Below are positions 19,156-28,540 of a stretch of 64,000 nucleotides of DNA, piece by piece. This stretch comes from Aeromicrobium sp. Leaf245. GTDB taxonomy: Bacteria > Actinomycetota > Actinomycetes > Propionibacteriales > Nocardioidaceae. Both the position numbers and the translations under genes were made by a program. The DNA lies in assembly GCF_942548115.1 (NCBI RefSeq), contig NZ_OW824151.1, positions 868,001 through 932,000 on the forward strand, given 5' to 3'. The notes beneath the pieces were generated by a model. It saw nothing but the letters and a program-made list of their open reading frames with translations, had not been told where the DNA came from and searched no databases. The stretch's first letter is position 1, and each line of letters opens with the position of its first letter.

Positions 19156-19285
19156 CCTGCTCATCCAGAGGGGTACAGGGACACGGCCCGACGACGCCCC
19201 AGCAACCAGCTCCACCGTCCACCCAGGACACCGGAGCCAGGTGCTCATTCCGTCCCGACCAGAGAGGTCGGGAAAGATGACCAGG
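19156..19285 (+). ncRNA. SAM-I (S-box) riboswitch
   Basis: The S-box core is readable: CTCATCCAGAGGGG, then ACGGCCCGACGACGCCCCAG with CAACC, then CCAGGTGCTCATTCCG. A P4 hairpin CCCGACC-AGAGA-GGTCGGG and AAAGATGA follow. P1 pairs CCTGCTCATC (19156-19165) with GATGACCAGG (19276-19285) with one mismatch. Its 3' strand contains the AGG of the AGGAGG ribosome-binding site (19283-19288) of the next gene. SAM binding should therefore hide the site and switch off translation. Confidence 0.9.
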
Positions 19286-19293
19286 AGGCTTTC

Positions 19294-20607
19294 GTGAGCA
19301 TCACCACCGCCCCGTCCACCACGTCCGCGGCATCCGACGTCGACCAGGCCGAGGTCGCCCAGCGCGGCTCGCTGCGCGACGGCGCCTTCGGGTCCGCCAC
19401 CGGGCTCGTCTGCCGCGAGTGCGGCGCCACGCGACCGCTCGGCCCGCACTACGCGTGCGACGACTGCTTCGGGCCGCTCGAGGTCGACTACGACTTCGGC
19501 ACGGTCACGCGCGAGCAGATCGAGAGCGGCCCGCGCAACATCTGGCGCTACAAGGCGCTCCTGCCGGTGCCCGACGACATCGAGTCCAGCCCGAACACCG
19601 AGCCCGGCTTCACGCGGCTGCTCGAGGCGCGCAACCTCGCCGCCGAGCTGGGCCTGACCAGGCTCTGGGTCAAGGACGACAGCACCAACCCCACCAACTC
19701 CTTCAAGGACCGCGTCGTCGCGTGCGCCCTGAGCGCCGCCACCGAGCTGGGCGCGAAGGTCTTCGCGTGCCCGTCGACCGGCAACCTCGCGAACGCCGTG
19801 GCCGCCGCCGGGGCGCGCGCCGGCATCCGCACCGTCGTGTTCATCCCGAGCAACCTCGAGACGCCCAAGCAGGTGAACTCGGCCGTCTTCACCGACAACC
19901 TCGTCGCCGTCGAGGGCAACTACGACGACGTCAACAAGCTCGCGAGCGAGATCGCCGGCGAGGAGGACGGGTGGGCGTTCGTCAACGTCAACGTCCGACC
20001 GTTCTACGCCGAGGGCTCCAAGACGCTGGGCTACGAGATCGCCGAGCAGCTGGGCTGGCGCCTGCCCGACCAGATCGTCATCCCGGTGGCCTCCGGCTCG
20101 CAGCTGACCAAGGTGCACAAGGCGTTCAAGGAGCTCATCGACCTCGGCCTCGTCGAGGACAAGCCCTACAAGGTCTTCGGCGCCCAGGCGCAGGGCTGCA
20201 ACCCGGTGGCCACGGCGTTCGCCGAGGGTCATGACGCGATCCGCCCGGTCAAGCCCGACACGATCGCCAAGTCCCTCGCCATCGGCAACCCCGCCGACGG
20301 CATCTACGTGCTCGACATCGCGCGGGCCACCGGCGGCGCCGTCGAGCAGGTCAGCGACGACGAGATCCGCGACGCGATCGTGCTGCTGGCGCGTACCGAG
20401 GGCATCTTCACCGAGACCGCCGGCGGCACGACGCTGGCCGTCCTGAAGAAGCTCGTCGAGACCGGGCAGCTCGACCCGGACCTCGAGACGGTGTTCATCA
20501 ACACCGGCCACGGGCTCAAGACCCTCGACGCCGTCTCGGGCCGCGTCGGCCCGGCCGCGACGATCGCCCCCACGTACGACGCGTTCGTCGCCTCCGGCCT
20601 CGCCTGA
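19294..20607 (+). CDS. Threonine synthase-like PLP enzyme, probable O-phosphohomoserine-dependent homocysteine synthase
   Basis: This 437-residue fold-type II PLP enzyme of the threonine synthase family has an N-terminal zinc-ribbon-like set C40, C43, C55, C58. The PLP lysine K138 is in NPTNSFKDR, followed by ACPSTGNLANAVAAAGARAG and GIFTETAGGTTLA. By sequence it would be called ThrC. It sits under a SAM riboswitch and directly before a sulfur-carrier gene, which points to methionine rather than threonine. The order thrC-like, ThiS-like, cold-shock protein, groEL2 also occurs in Streptomyces, where I recall (unverified) a report of such an enzyme making homocysteine from O-phosphohomoserine (MetM). 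GTG start, AGGAGG 5 nt upstream. Confidence 0.8.
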   Translation: MSITTAPSTTSAASDVDQAEVAQRGSLRDGAFGSATGLVCRECGATRPLGPHYACDDCFGPLEVDYDFGTVTREQIESGPRNIWRYKALLPVPDDIESSPNTEPGFTRLLEARNLAAELGLTRLWVKDDSTNPTNSFKDRVVACALSAATELGAKVFACPSTGNLANAVAAAGARAGIRTVVFIPSNLETPKQVNSAVFTDNLVAVEGNYDDVNKLASEIAGEEDGWAFVNVNVRPFYAEGSKTLGYEIAEQLGWRLPDQIVIPVASGSQLTKVHKAFKELIDLGLVEDKPYKVFGAQAQGCNPVATAFAEGHDAIRPVKPDTIAKSLAIGNPADGIYVLDIARATGGAVEQVSDDEIRDAIVLLARTEGIFTETAGGTTLAVLKKLVETGQLDPDLETVFINTGHGLKTLDAVSGRVGPAATIAPTYDAFVASGLA

Positions 20608-20655
20608 GCCGACGACCGCTCCCGCCCCTCACCCCTCGATCGACTGGAGACCACC

Positions 20656-20937
20656 GTGTCCGTGTCCGTCCGCATCCCCACCATCCTGCGCAGCTACACC
20701 GGCGACTCCTCCAAGGTCGAGGCCGACGGCGCGACGCTCGCCGAGGTGCTCGACTCGCTCGAGTCGTCCTACGCCGGCATCAAGGCCCGCATCGTCGACG
20801 AGGACGGCAAGCTCCGCCGCTTCGTCAACGTGTACGTGGCCGAGGAGGACGTGCGCTTCGCCCAGGGCCTCGAGACCCCCGTCAAGGACGGCGCGCAGAT
20901 CAGCATCATCCCCGCCGTCGCCGGCGGCTGCGCCTGA
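20656..20937 (+). CDS. ThiS/MoaD-family sulfur carrier protein with masked C-terminus
   Basis: This 93-residue ubiquitin-like protein has the MoaD/CysO pattern: SVRIPTILRSYTG, LAEVLDSLESSYAGIKARI, RRFVNVYVAEEDVRF and IIPAVAGG. Carriers act as a C-terminal Gly-Gly thiocarboxylate. Here the Gly-Gly is followed by Cys-Ala (GGCA), so a JAMM-type protease would have to trim it first, as known for QbsE and Wolinella HcyS. It follows the thrC-like gene by 48 bp under the same riboswitch, so it most likely donates sulfur to that enzyme. GTG start. Confidence 0.88.
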   Translation: MSVSVRIPTILRSYTGDSSKVEADGATLAEVLDSLESSYAGIKARIVDEDGKLRRFVNVYVAEEDVRFAQGLETPVKDGAQISIIPAVAGGCA

Positions 20938-20977
20938 TCCTCGTCCTGCGGGTGGGCAGCCGAACAGGCGCACCGGC

Positions 20978-21068
20978 GCACGGAGACCTCACGCCCGCAC
21001 GGCAAGCAACCCGTGCAGACGTGAGGAAGCCGTGCGTGCCGGGCGATTCTCAGGTCGACCTGGGAATC
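20978..21068 (-). repeat. 91-nt dispersed palindromic element, copy B (inverted)
   Basis: The reverse complement aligns end to end with the element at 10519-10609. The palindrome GATTCTCAGGTCGACCTGGG (with AATC following; 21045-21068) has one T-for-C change. The nested hairpin (20978-21035) keeps gcacgg, ctcac, gcacgggttgc, ccgtgcgg and gtgag in the same positions with compensating differences. It fills the space between the convergent sulfur-carrier and DUF4870 genes and may act as a terminator there. Confidence 0.85.
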
Positions 21069-21079
21069 TCCGAGCCGCG

Positions 21080-21484
21080 TCAGCGGACGAAGCGGGGGGT
21101 GAGCGGCGGGTTCCACCACTCGCCGTTGCTGGCGCGCACCGCGCCGACGACGTGCAGCACGACGGCCCAGACGATGACGATCCCGTAGGTGACGAAGCCG
21201 ATCAGCACCAGCATGAGCGGGAGCGAGAGCAGCAGCAGGATGCCCGTGGTGATCTGGACGTTGAGCGAGTTGGCCGCCTGGCGGCGGGCGTACTCGCCAC
21301 GGTCCTTGTAGACGAGATAGATCACGAGGGACGCCACGAAGCCGAGGGTGCCTGCGCTCAGCACGAGGGCGGCCGCCGGCACGGCGTGCACGATGACGCC
21401 GATGCTGCGCTGGGTGTCGTCGGACAGGGGCTCGCCCTGCCCGGTGCCCTGGCCGGGCGCGGGCTCGTGGGGATAGGCGGTCAT
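21080..21484 (-). CDS. DUF4870 membrane protein
   Basis: This 134-residue protein has a hydrophilic, Pro/Gly-rich N-terminus. Two membrane regions follow (about 27-57 and 75-115), separated by YKDRGEYARRQAANSLNVQIT, the DUF4870 signature. The family is widespread and uncharacterised. ATG 21484 has GGAG about 10 nt upstream. The long antisense reading beyond this start (to 22033) is not a gene. Confidence 0.85.
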   Translation of the reverse strand: MTAYPHEPAPGQGTGQGEPLSDDTQRSIGVIVHAVPAAALVLSAGTLGFVASLVIYLVYKDRGEYARRQAANSLNVQITTGILLLLSLPLMLVLIGFVTYGIVIVWAVVLHVVGAVRASNGEWWNPPLTPRFVR

Positions 21485-21680
21485 GAGAGTCCAGCTCCTC
21501 GATCGATGTTCGTGTGCCTCCACTGAAGCACGCCGACCGAGCAGCGCACCCTGTTCCCGGGGTGCGGCCAGGGTGCGGTCAGGGTCGATCGGGGTCCATC
21601 CCGAGGGCGGTGTCGCAGGCCGGTCGACGGGCTGGGTGACCAGCGGGTGAACCGCGCTCTTCTGCGCCGCGACCGGCGCG

Positions 21681-21686
21681 TATAGG
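21681..21686 (+). promoter_or_regulatory. Probable -10 element of the cold-shock gene
   Basis: TATAGG lies 59 bp before the cold-shock ATG and is the clearest -10 in the 260-bp gap. It would give a leader of about 50 nt, which fits the structured 5' UTRs common before csp genes. No clear -35 is visible. Confidence 0.45.
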
Positions 21687-21745
21687 CTCGGCGTCAGATC
21701 GGTCCGGGCAGGTGGTTCGATCGCGTCACCAGGTGGGAGTTCGTC

Positions 21746-21946
21746 ATGGTGCAGGGCACCGTCAAGTGGTTCAACGCCGACAAGGGCTACGGCTTCATCG
21801 AGGTCGAGGGCCAGGGTGACGTCTTCGTCCACTGGTCCAAGATCAAGTCCGACGGCTACAAGACGCTCGAGGACGGCCAGGCGGTCGAGCTCGAGGTGGT
21901 CGACGGCCCCAAGGGCCGTGAGGCCCAGGAGGTCGTCGGGCACTGA
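21746..21946 (+). CDS. Cold-shock protein (CspA family)
   Basis: This 66-residue protein is a single cold-shock domain with RNP1 (KGYGFIEV) and RNP2 (DVFVHWSKI) and the normal start [16 protein letters not shown]. It binds single-stranded RNA/DNA and acts as an RNA chaperone. A csp gene between a thrC-like/ThiS pair and groEL2 is also the Streptomyces order. Confidence 0.96.
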   Translation: MVQGTVKWFNADKGYGFIEVEGQGDVFVHWSKIKSDGYKTLEDGQAVELEVVDGPKGREAQEVVGH

Positions 21947-22035
21947 CCCGGTGACGGGCGCCGTCGCTGCCCGTCGTGACCACGCGCACCGGACGCTCGT
22001 CGACGTCGAGCGCCCCGGTGTGACGCACCTCATCT

Positions 22036-22070
22036 GACACTTGCGGTGTCACATGGCGCGCTGACATACT
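22036..22070 (+). promoter_or_regulatory. Operator/promoter of the five-gene membrane operon
   Basis: TGACAC-TTGCG-GTGTCA (22035-22051) is a perfect 6-bp inverted repeat. Its spacer supplies a -35-like TTGCGG (22041-22046), 18 bp before CATACT (22065-22070), which ends 6 nt before the ATG. The 18-mer GACACTTGCGGTGTCACA resembles sites at 39636 and 55997. Confidence 0.6.
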
Positions 22071-22076
22071 CCCGGA

Positions 22077-23957
22077 ATGTTCCCCGCCATCCTCGTCGCC
22101 GCAGAGCCTGCCCCCGTGGGCGGAGCGGCCCTCGACCAGGTCATCGGACTGAGCGTCGGGGCCGGCCTCGTGACCGCGGTCCTCGTCGCCATCGCCTGGG
22201 CCCACCGCACCCACCGCATCGAGTGGTTCCAGACCCTCGGTGACCGCCTGCACGAGCGCACCGGCGAGCCCGGCTGGGCGTCCATCCCCTCGCTGTTCGT
22301 GGCCAGCTCCCTCGTCGTCGCGCTGCTCGGGTTCCTGTGGGACGTGAGCCTGCACGCCGGTCGCGGACGCGACGAGGGCCCGCTCGCGAACCCCGCCCAC
22401 TACCTGATCCTCTACGGGCTCTTCGCCCTGTTCATCGCCGGCATGAGCGCGATCGTGTTCCCGCGCGACGGCCAGCGTCCCGGCATCGCGTCGGTGCGGA
22501 TCACCCGCAGCTGGTACGCCCCCGTCGCCGGCATCTTCATCGCCGCGTGCGGGCTCTACGCCCTCATCGGCTTCCCGCTCGACGACGTGTGGCACCGCCT
22601 GTTCGGCCAGGACGTCACGCTCTGGGGCCCGACGCACCTCATGCTGATCGGCGGCGCCGGCCTCTCGACGGCCGGCATCATCCTGCTGCACCGCGAGGCC
22701 GAGTTCTCCGAGGAGTGGAAGCGCTCGGCCGACAACCACGGCGCGCGGACGCTGCACAAGCTGACCCTCTCGATGGCGTTCGGCGGCCTCCTCATCGGCC
22801 TGTCGGTCTTCCAGGCGGAGTTCGACTTCGGCATCGCGCAGTTCCGCATGGTCTTCGCGCCGCTGATGATCGCTGCGGCCGCCGCACTGACCCTCGTGGC
22901 CGCGCGGCTGTACGCCGGTCCGGGCGCGGCCCTGTTCGCGGCGTTCTTCTTCGTCATCACGCGCGGCGTCGTCTCGTTCATCGTGGGCGACGTCTTCGGC
23001 CAGGCGTCGCACGTGTTCCCGCTCTACCTCGGCAGCGCCCTGATCATCGAGCTGCTGGCGCTCAGCCGGCTGAAGGACAGGCCGCTCGTGTTCGGCGCCG
23101 TCGGCGGTCTGCTGATCGGCACGGTCGGCACAGTCATCGAGAAGTTCTGGAACGACGCCGTCTTCCAGTTCCCGTGGCCGCAGGACATCTGGCTCGAGAG
23201 CCTGGTGACCGTGGTTCCCGTGGCCCTGGGCGCCGGTCTGTGCGGCGCCCTGTTCGCGATGGGCCTCGACGGCCGCCTGCCGAGCAACCGCTGGGTGGGT
23301 CGCTCGATCGTGGTCGGGTCGATCGTCGTCACGTCCGTGGCCGTCGGCAACGGGCTCAACGCCACGGTGCCCGAGAACGCCGAGGCCACGTTCGCCGTCC
23401 AGCAGGTCGGCACGGAGGCCCAGCCCGAGATCATGGTCGAGGTCACCACCACCGAGGGCCTCGTCGACGAGAACCCGACGTGGGTGCAGATCACCGCGTG
23501 GCAGGGCGGCGGCGCCGGCGTCGTCACGCAGTCGCTGAGGCGCACCGGCCCGGACTCGTGGGAGACCACCGAGCCCATGCCGATCGGCGGCACCTGGAAG
23601 ACGCTGCTGCGCGTGCAGGACGGCCGCATGCTCACCGCCGCGCCGATCTTCCTGCCGGCCGACGAGGCGCTCGGGGCCGAGGAGGTCCCGGTCGAGTCGC
23701 AGATGACCCGCGAGTTCGTCCCGGAGATCGAGATCCTGCAGCGTGAGCGCGAGCTCGACACCTCGCCGTGGATGTGGGGCGTGGCGAACCTCGTGGTCCT
23801 GATCTGCAGCCTCGCGATCCTGGCCGGCATCAGCGTGGCCGTGGCGCGCGTCTCCGGGGCCATCGCCCGCGAGGGACGCCGTCGGCGCGACGAGCTGGAG
23901 CACGGCCCGGGCGGCGGCTCGGGCCTGGACCAGGGGAGCGGAGCCGGGACGGCGTGA
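22077..23957 (+). CDS. Multipass membrane protein with extracytoplasmic beta-sandwich-like domain, function unknown
   Basis: This 626-residue protein has about ten to twelve hydrophobic segments to residue ~430. An external domain (~440-575, containing GTWKTLLRVQDGRM and TAAPIFLPAD) and a last TM helix near 580-605 follow. Membrane-facing His/Asp motifs stand out: GFLWDVSLHAG, NPAHYLILYG, GFPLDDVWHRLFGQD and WGPTHLMLIGG. These could bind a metal. The external domain resembles YtkA/CopC-type sandwiches in general shape only. It heads a coupled operon (GTGA overlap to the next gene). No established function recognised. Confidence 0.75.
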   Translation: MFPAILVAAEPAPVGGAALDQVIGLSVGAGLVTAVLVAIAWAHRTHRIEWFQTLGDRLHERTGEPGWASIPSLFVASSLVVALLGFLWDVSLHAGRGRDEGPLANPAHYLILYGLFALFIAGMSAIVFPRDGQRPGIASVRITRSWYAPVAGIFIAACGLYALIGFPLDDVWHRLFGQDVTLWGPTHLMLIGGAGLSTAGIILLHREAEFSEEWKRSADNHGARTLHKLTLSMAFGGLLIGLSVFQAEFDFGIAQFRMVFAPLMIAAAAALTLVAARLYAGPGAALFAAFFFVITRGVVSFIVGDVFGQASHVFPLYLGSALIIELLALSRLKDRPLVFGAVGGLLIGTVGTVIEKFWNDAVFQFPWPQDIWLESLVTVVPVALGAGLCGALFAMGLDGRLPSNRWVGRSIVVGSIVVTSVAVGNGLNATVPENAEATFAVQQVGTEAQPEIMVEVTTTEGLVDENPTWVQITAWQGGGAGVVTQSLRRTGPDSWETTEPMPIGGTWKTLLRVQDGRMLTAAPIFLPADEALGAEEVPVESQMTREFVPEIEILQRERELDTSPWMWGVANLVVLICSLAILAGISVAVARVSGAIAREGRRRRDELEHGPGGGSGLDQGSGAGTA

Positions 23958-24190
23958 CCCCCGACCCGGCGGTCCTCGGGGTCGCCCACGGCGAGGTGCT
24001 GTGGGCGCACCACGCCGCCCTCGTCGCGATCCCGGCCTTCGTGCCGGCGATCGTGGTCGTGGGGGTGGTGCTCTACATCGCCCGCAAGGACCGCCAGGAC
24101 GAGCAGCGCGAACGAGACCTGATCGACCGGGCCTTCGAGCCCGACGCCGGCGAGACCCCCGACGACGGGGAGGAGAGGAACCCGACATGA
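23954..24190 (+). CDS. Small single-TM protein, paralog of the one at 25921
   Basis: This 78-residue product begins at GTG 23954, overlapping the upstream stop (GTGA). It has an external N-terminus (HGEVLWAHHA), one TM helix (ALVAIPAFVPAIVVVGVVLYI) and a cytoplasmic tail starting ARKDRQDEQ. The AIPAFxPxxVxV...ARKDR core recurs in the last gene of the operon. That suggests a duplicated small subunit for the two large membrane proteins. Its stop overlaps the next ATG. Confidence 0.75.
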   Translation: MTPDPAVLGVAHGEVLWAHHAALVAIPAFVPAIVVVGVVLYIARKDRQDEQRERDLIDRAFEPDAGETPDDGEERNPT

Positions 24191-24630
24191 GGACGACTCC
24201 GACCGCGCGGCTGACCGCCGCCCTGGTGACGACCGTGGCTGCCGGGCTGCTGCTCGCCGGGTGCGGAGACCCGGACCCGGGCACGGACGCCCCCAGTGCT
24301 GCCCCGAGCAGCGCGAGCGCGTCCCCGTCGGCCGAGGAGAGTGCCGACGTGAGTGCCGAACCTGGCGTGGTCGTCGACGTCACCCTCTCCGCCGACGGCC
24401 CGACGCCGCAGGGCGAGCGGGTGGAGGTCAAGGTCGGGGAGCCGATCACGTTGAACGTCACGGCCGAGGTCGCCGACGAGGTGCACGTGCACTCCGACCC
24501 GGAGGTGAGCATCGACGTCGAGGCCGGTGACGAGACGTCGAGGACGTTCACGATCGACCGCCCCGGCCAGGTGGCGGTGGAGTCGCACGCCACCCACGCC
24601 GTGATCGTGCAGCTCGTCGTCCGGCCCTGA
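24187..24630 (+). CDS. Lipoprotein with cupredoxin-like domain
   Basis: This 147-residue protein has a lipobox LLLAGC giving a lipid-anchored Cys near residue 25. A Ser/Ala/Pro-rich linker and a beta-rich domain (VDVTLSADGPTPQ, VEVKVGEPITLNVTAEVADEVHVHSD to the end) follow. EVHVHSDP and VESHATHAVIVQLVV supply histidines placed as in plastocyanin-like folds, though the full copper site is not certain. It is coupled to its neighbours (ATGA overlap before it, 3-bp gap after it). Likely extracytoplasmic metal-handling partner. Confidence 0.75.
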   Translation: MRTTPTARLTAALVTTVAAGLLLAGCGDPDPGTDAPSAAPSSASASPSAEESADVSAEPGVVVDVTLSADGPTPQGERVEVKVGEPITLNVTAEVADEVHVHSDPEVSIDVEAGDETSRTFTIDRPGQVAVESHATHAVIVQLVVRP

Positions 24631-24633
24631 CCC

Positions 24634-25911
24634 GTGCTCGATCCGTTCGTGGGAGCCGTGCTGCCGCTGCCGATGCACGGCGTCGGCGGCTCGACGGACC
24701 TGCCGATCCCGTTCCTGTACGCGATCGTCGGTGCGTCGTGGGCGCTCACCATCTCCTTCGCCGTGCTGGCGTTCGCGTGGAAGGAGCCGCGCCTCCAGCC
24801 GCCGGCCGGGCACGTCGTCCCCGACGAGCCGTCGCGGCGGCCGTGGCTCGCGGTGCTGGGCGCGCTGCTCGCCGCCTGGTTCCTGGGTGCCCTGTTCCTC
24901 GGCCCCGACGACGCGACGAACCCGGGCATCGCCGCCTTCTACATCCTCGTGTGGGTGGGGCTGGTGCCGTTGGCGCTGCTCGCCGGGCACGTGTGGAAGG
25001 ACCTGTCGCCGTGGCGGTCGCTGCAGTGGCTGGTGGGTCGCGCGACCGGTCGTCCGGAGGGCTTCGTGGCCTACCGCGACGTCTGGGGCTACTGGCCGGC
25101 GGCGGTGGGGCTGTTCGCCTTCGTGTGGCTCGAGCTGGTCTCGCCCGACGCCGGCGACGTCGTCACGGTGCGCACCTGGGTGGCCACCTACGTGGTCGTC
25201 ACGGTGCTGGGCGGTGTGCTGTTCGGCCCGCGCTGGTTCGACCGCGCCGACCCGTTCGACGTCTACAGCGCCTTCGTGGCTCGCCTCGCCCCGCTCGTGC
25301 GTGACCGCAGGTTCGACCCGCACGACCCGTTGCGCTCTCTGCCGCTGCTGCCCGTCGCGCCCGGCCTGGTGGCCGCGATCGCGGTGCTGCTGGGGTCCAC
25401 GGCCTTCGACAGCTTCTCGGCGTCCGAGCGGTGGCAGTCGGGCTCGCACTCCACGCTCACGACGTCACTGGTGCTGCTGCTGTTCTGCGTCGTGGTCGGC
25501 GTGGCGTTCGTCGCGGCGTCGGTGGCCACGGGCGGGGTCACGCCACACGAGCGCCGGGCGCTGCCCGGACTGATGGCGCACTCGCTGGTGCCGATCGTCG
25601 TGGGCTACATCTTCGCCCACTACCTGACCTACCTGCTCGAGCGCGGCCAGGCCGCGGCGATCGACCTGCTCCAGCTCCTGGGGGTCGGCAACGGGCTGGA
25701 GGTCTCGTACTTCCTGTCCGAGCACCCGGACGTGCTGGCCGTCTACAAGGTCGGGTTCGTGGTGGCCGGGCACGTCGTGGCCGTCGTCGCGGCGCACGAC
25801 CGGGCACTCGCGCTGCTGCCGCGTGCGCACCGGCTCACCGGCCAGCTCGCCATGCTCGTGCTCATGGTCGGCTACACGTTCACCGGCATCTACCTGCTCC
25901 TCTCGGTCTAG
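24634..25911 (+). CDS. Multipass membrane protein, fenitrothion-hydrolase-like (FedA type), function unknown
   Basis: This 425-residue protein (GTG start) has about ten to eleven TM segments. The N-terminus contains [20 protein letters not shown]. Later motifs are [58 protein letters not shown] and [17 protein letters not shown] recall similar actinobacterial proteins labelled fenitrothion hydrolase after the membrane FedA/FedB proteins of Burkholderia. That label may describe a side activity. It is embedded in the coupled five-gene operon and probably forms a complex with the 22077 product. Confidence 0.72.
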   Translation: MLDPFVGAVLPLPMHGVGGSTDLPIPFLYAIVGASWALTISFAVLAFAWKEPRLQPPAGHVVPDEPSRRPWLAVLGALLAAWFLGALFLGPDDATNPGIAAFYILVWVGLVPLALLAGHVWKDLSPWRSLQWLVGRATGRPEGFVAYRDVWGYWPAAVGLFAFVWLELVSPDAGDVVTVRTWVATYVVVTVLGGVLFGPRWFDRADPFDVYSAFVARLAPLVRDRRFDPHDPLRSLPLLPVAPGLVAAIAVLLGSTAFDSFSASERWQSGSHSTLTTSLVLLLFCVVVGVAFVAASVATGGVTPHERRALPGLMAHSLVPIVVGYIFAHYLTYLLERGQAAAIDLLQLLGVGNGLEVSYFLSEHPDVLAVYKVGFVVAGHVVAVVAAHDRALALLPRAHRLTGQLAMLVLMVGYTFTGIYLLLSV

Positions 25912-25920
25912 GCTCGACGG

Positions 25921-26199
25921 ATGGAGCCGACGGTCGCGGGAGAGGTGCTGACGACGCACCCGGTGGCCGTGCTGGCCATCCCCGCGTTCATCCCGGTCGT
26001 GGTGATCGTCGCGACGGTCCTGTGGATCGCCCGCAAGGACCGGCTGGCGGAGGCCGCGGAGCACGAGGCCGGCGACCCTGTCGCTCCGGTCCTGCCCGTG
26101 CCGGTCCCCGTGGCCGCCGTCGATCCCACTCGCGGTGAGACCCGCGGCCGGCCCTGGCGCGACCGCCTCCCCCGCCTCGTCATCGGCGACGAGGACTGA
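25921..26199 (+). CDS. Small single-TM protein, last gene of the membrane operon
   Basis: This 92-residue protein has a short external part ([16 protein letters not shown]), one TM helix ([19 protein letters not shown]) and [13 protein letters not shown]. The cytoplasmic tail is Pro/Val- and Arg-rich. It is a clear paralog of the 78-residue protein at 23954, sharing the helix core and the ARKDR turn. It lies 9 bp after the FedA-like gene. Confidence 0.75.
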   Translation: MEPTVAGEVLTTHPVAVLAIPAFIPVVVIVATVLWIARKDRLAEAAEHEAGDPVAPVLPVPVPVAAVDPTRGETRGRPWRDRLPRLVIGDED

Positions 26200-26240
26200 C
26201 CGGTCGTCCCGCGGGGCGGACTGGCACTCTCGGGACCCGA

Positions 26241-26281
26241 TTGCCAGTCGTTGGTTAGCACTCCTATAGTGAGAGTGCTAG
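26241..26281 (+). promoter_or_regulatory. CIRCE operator and promoter of groEL2
   Basis: TTAGCACTC-N9-GAGTGCTAG (26255-26281) is the HrcA/CIRCE element with one end mismatch. A promoter TTGCCA (26241-26246), 18-bp spacer, TATAGT (26265-26270) lies under it, so HrcA would block RNA polymerase. The leader to the groEL2 ATG is about 125 nt. Confidence 0.95.
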
Positions 26282-26301
26282 ACATCAGACCGGCCCGGTG
26301 A

Positions 26302-28032
<1,731 letters not shown>

Positions 28033-28056
28033 GCCCCCACCCGCACCACCCCTGAC

Positions 28057-28092
28057 GAGGGCCCCGACCACCGCGAGGTGGTCGGGGCCCTC
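28057..28092 (+). terminator. Strong hairpin terminator after groEL2
   Basis: 16-bp perfect stem GAGGGCCCCGACCACC / GGTGGTCGGGGCCCTC around a GCGA tetraloop, starting 24 bp after the stop. No T-run follows, as is usual in high-GC actinobacteria. Confidence 0.92.
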
Positions 28093-28138
28093 GCACGTGC
28101 GGCGGGTCGTGTCGGCGGGGCGTGGCAGGCTGCTCCGC

Positions 28139-28513
28139 GTGGCACGTGCACCGGTACCCGAGGCGTTGCTGGCGCAGGTGGCCGCCGTCCTCGACGACCT
28201 GCCCGAGACGCGCCGCGAGCGAGCCTGGACGGGGACCCGATGGGTGGTGCGAGGACACAACGTCGCCCACGTGTTCGGGGGTGAGGACGGCCTCGTGCGG
28301 GTCACCTTCCGGGCGCCGATGGACGAGGTGGCCGCCTTCGAGCACCTCGGCCACCCCTACTTCCGCGTCGGGCGCAGCGGCGACGTGGTGGGGCTGGTGC
28401 TCGACGACGGTCCCGGCGTCGAGCCGGCGGAGCTGCGCGAGCTGCTCACGGAGTCGTACTGCGTGCAGGCCCCGCAGGAGCTCGTAGCGCAGGTCGAGCG
28501 TCCCGCGCACTGA
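28139..28513 (+). CDS. MmcQ/YjbR-like protein
   Basis: This 124-residue protein starts at GTG 28139, with a YjbR-like layout: a helical start (VPEALLAQVAAVLDDLP), RERAWTGTRWVVRGHNVAHVFGG, then VRVTFRAP, GHPYFRVG and a C-terminal helix. The fold (CyaY-like) is found in DNA-binding or nucleotide-related proteins of unknown role. A second family member follows groEL1 at 38987. Identification is by pattern and moderate. Confidence 0.65.
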   Translation: MARAPVPEALLAQVAAVLDDLPETRRERAWTGTRWVVRGHNVAHVFGGEDGLVRVTFRAPMDEVAAFEHLGHPYFRVGRSGDVVGLVLDDGPGVEPAELRELLTESYCVQAPQELVAQVERPAH

Positions 28514-28540
28514 GGTCGGCGCGGCTGGCAGGATGCACGG

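Noticed and set aside
21843..24929. 1028-residue minus-strand reading across the membrane operon
   Set aside because: Low-complexity Arg/Gly/Pro-rich product antisense to five well-formed plus-strand genes with membrane and lipoprotein signals; a GC-frame shadow.
26222..26250. Second CIRCE-like repeat (TGGCACTCTCG...) before groEL2
   Set aside because: Only one partial arm; no GAGTGC partner at the right spacing.
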